From: Pseudomonadota bacterium
Lineage (GTDB): Bacteria; Pseudomonadota; Gammaproteobacteria; Arenicellales; Poriferihabitantaceae
Assembly (NCBI GenBank): GCA_024226105.1
Contig: JAAELZ010000173.1
Span: 1 to 21,868, forward strand
Direction of reading: 5' to 3'
Length of the DNA: 21,868 nucleotides
The notes beneath the pieces were generated by a model. It was not told the origin of the DNA. It saw only the letters and a list, made by a program, of their open reading frames with translations, and ran no database searches. Every line of letters starts with the position of its first letter. Within the stretch, counting starts at the first letter, position 1. Below, piece after piece: positions 21,395 through 21,868 of the stretch. The position numbers and the translations under genes were made by a program.

Positions 21395-21868
21395 TTAGTA
21401 ATTGGAGCCAATACGCAGAGCATCATACAGCGCAGCATGGATATTTCTGCTGGAGACTGCATCTCCAATGCGAACCAGATCAAAACTGCCTTTTGAGTTA
21501 TTACCGACAGGCGAGTTATGATCAGGCAGTTTCAAGATACCATCGGCTAATGCATTGATATCAATTTCCCCATTGTTTCTCGATTGCGGTTTTAGCGCCT
21601 CGTATATCTCAAGGTTGGCTCTGGTACCATTTTCTACTACAACGTGATCGACTGTTTTCCTCAGGTTTTGTTTAGTGAGAACATTTTGCAGCGTGACGTG
21701 GTATTGATCGGCCTCTTTCTCGATTTCGACTAAATCCAGATTGGTGAAAAATGTTACGCCTGCCTGGTATAAATCCCGATGTACTACCGATGAGTTGGTG
21801 GGGCCCAGTTCATGCAATGTACCTCTATCAGGCGTGACAAACAGGACTTGAGCACCTGAACTGGCTAA
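21395..21868 (-). CDS. FAD-dependent NADH:flavin oxidoreductase, C-terminal part (cut by window edge)
   Basis: The frame is open to the right edge, so only the last 157 residues are present; a TTG at 21817 is internal and not a start. The visible part is the C-terminal nucleotide-binding half of an Old-Yellow-Enzyme-type oxidoreductase (trimethylamine/dimethylglycine/stachydrine dehydrogenase and 2,4-dienoyl-CoA reductase group). It opens with a Rossmann strand and pattern around VLFVTPDRGTLHELGPTN, then VDHVVVENGTRAN, LKPQSRNNGEID, and ends with VRIGDAVSSRNIHAALYDAL, which contacts FAD. That last motif is closest to the DgcA-type demethylases. The N-terminal TIM barrel and substrate site are outside the window, so the substrate cannot be named. 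Confidence 0.85.
   Translation of the reverse strand, partial: LASSGAQVLFVTPDRGTLHELGPTNSSVVHRDLYQAGVTFFTNLDLVEIEKEADQYHVTLQNVLTKQNLRKTVDHVVVENGTRANLEIYEALKPQSRNNGEIDINALADGILKLPDHNSPVGNNSKGSFDLVRIGDAVSSRNIHAALYDALRIGSNY

Noticed and set aside
1..21868. CRISPR array, rRNA, intact insertion sequence, prophage or replication origin
   Set aside because: No regularly spaced repeats, transposase or integrase motifs, or conserved RNA segments were seen anywhere.

Overview
The window looks like a chromosomal segment of a Proteobacterium, most likely a gammaproteobacterium. This is inferred from gene content (class I PhaC, PhaR, LutABC, a TRAP transporter and a GltD-type flavoprotein subunit of an oxoacid oxidoreductase); no rRNA or marker gene is present to settle taxonomy. 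Both ends are cut inside genes: phaC on the left and an FAD-dependent oxidoreductase on the right.

Left part (1-3.45 kb, + strand): class I PHA synthase (phaC), the PHB-responsive regulator PhaR (TTG start), and an acetoacetyl-CoA reductase (phaB copy 1) behind a promoter that overlaps two copies of a TTGTGCGATGCA element. Two gene fossils lie here: the last ~19 codons of a second phaB between phaC and phaR, and the last ~57 codons of a thiolase directly behind phaB copy 1. They suggest a phaC-phaA-phaB-phaR-like operon that has lost its middle.

Central part (3.75-13.85 kb, - strand; transcription runs right to left): uspA, porG, porA, porB, a GltD-like flavoprotein with C-terminal ferredoxin domain, lutA, lutB, lutC, phaA, phaB copy 2. 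Gaps are short or genes overlap from uspA to lutC, and 86-132 nt around phaA. Read as a pathway this is L-lactate -> pyruvate (LutABC) -> acetyl-CoA (pyruvate:acceptor oxidoreductase) -> acetoacetyl-CoA (PhaA) -> 3-hydroxybutyryl-CoA (PhaB) -> PHB (PhaC, encoded convergently).

Right-central part (13.98-18.43 kb): a tripartite TRAP transporter, dctP-dctQ-dctM (- strand), with three strong hairpins between dctP and dctQ, and a divergent FadR/FCD-family regulator resembling LldR/PdhR. The shared intergenic region carries TGGT-N3-ACCA and clustered TGGTAC half-sites. The binding protein belongs to the branch that includes 2-oxoacid and lactate binders, so the transporter plausibly feeds the lactate/pyruvate pathway, though the substrate is inferred.

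Right end (18.43-21.87 kb): a looser accessory region with an M20 amidohydrolase, a class II aldolase family protein and the truncated flavin oxidoreductase. They are separated by non-coding stretches holding decayed genes: a frameshifted ribbon-helix-helix antitoxin, the C-terminal tail of a VapC-like PIN toxin, and the C-terminal tail of a class I glutamine amidotransferase. I saw no tRNA, rRNA, CRISPR array or intact insertion sequence.
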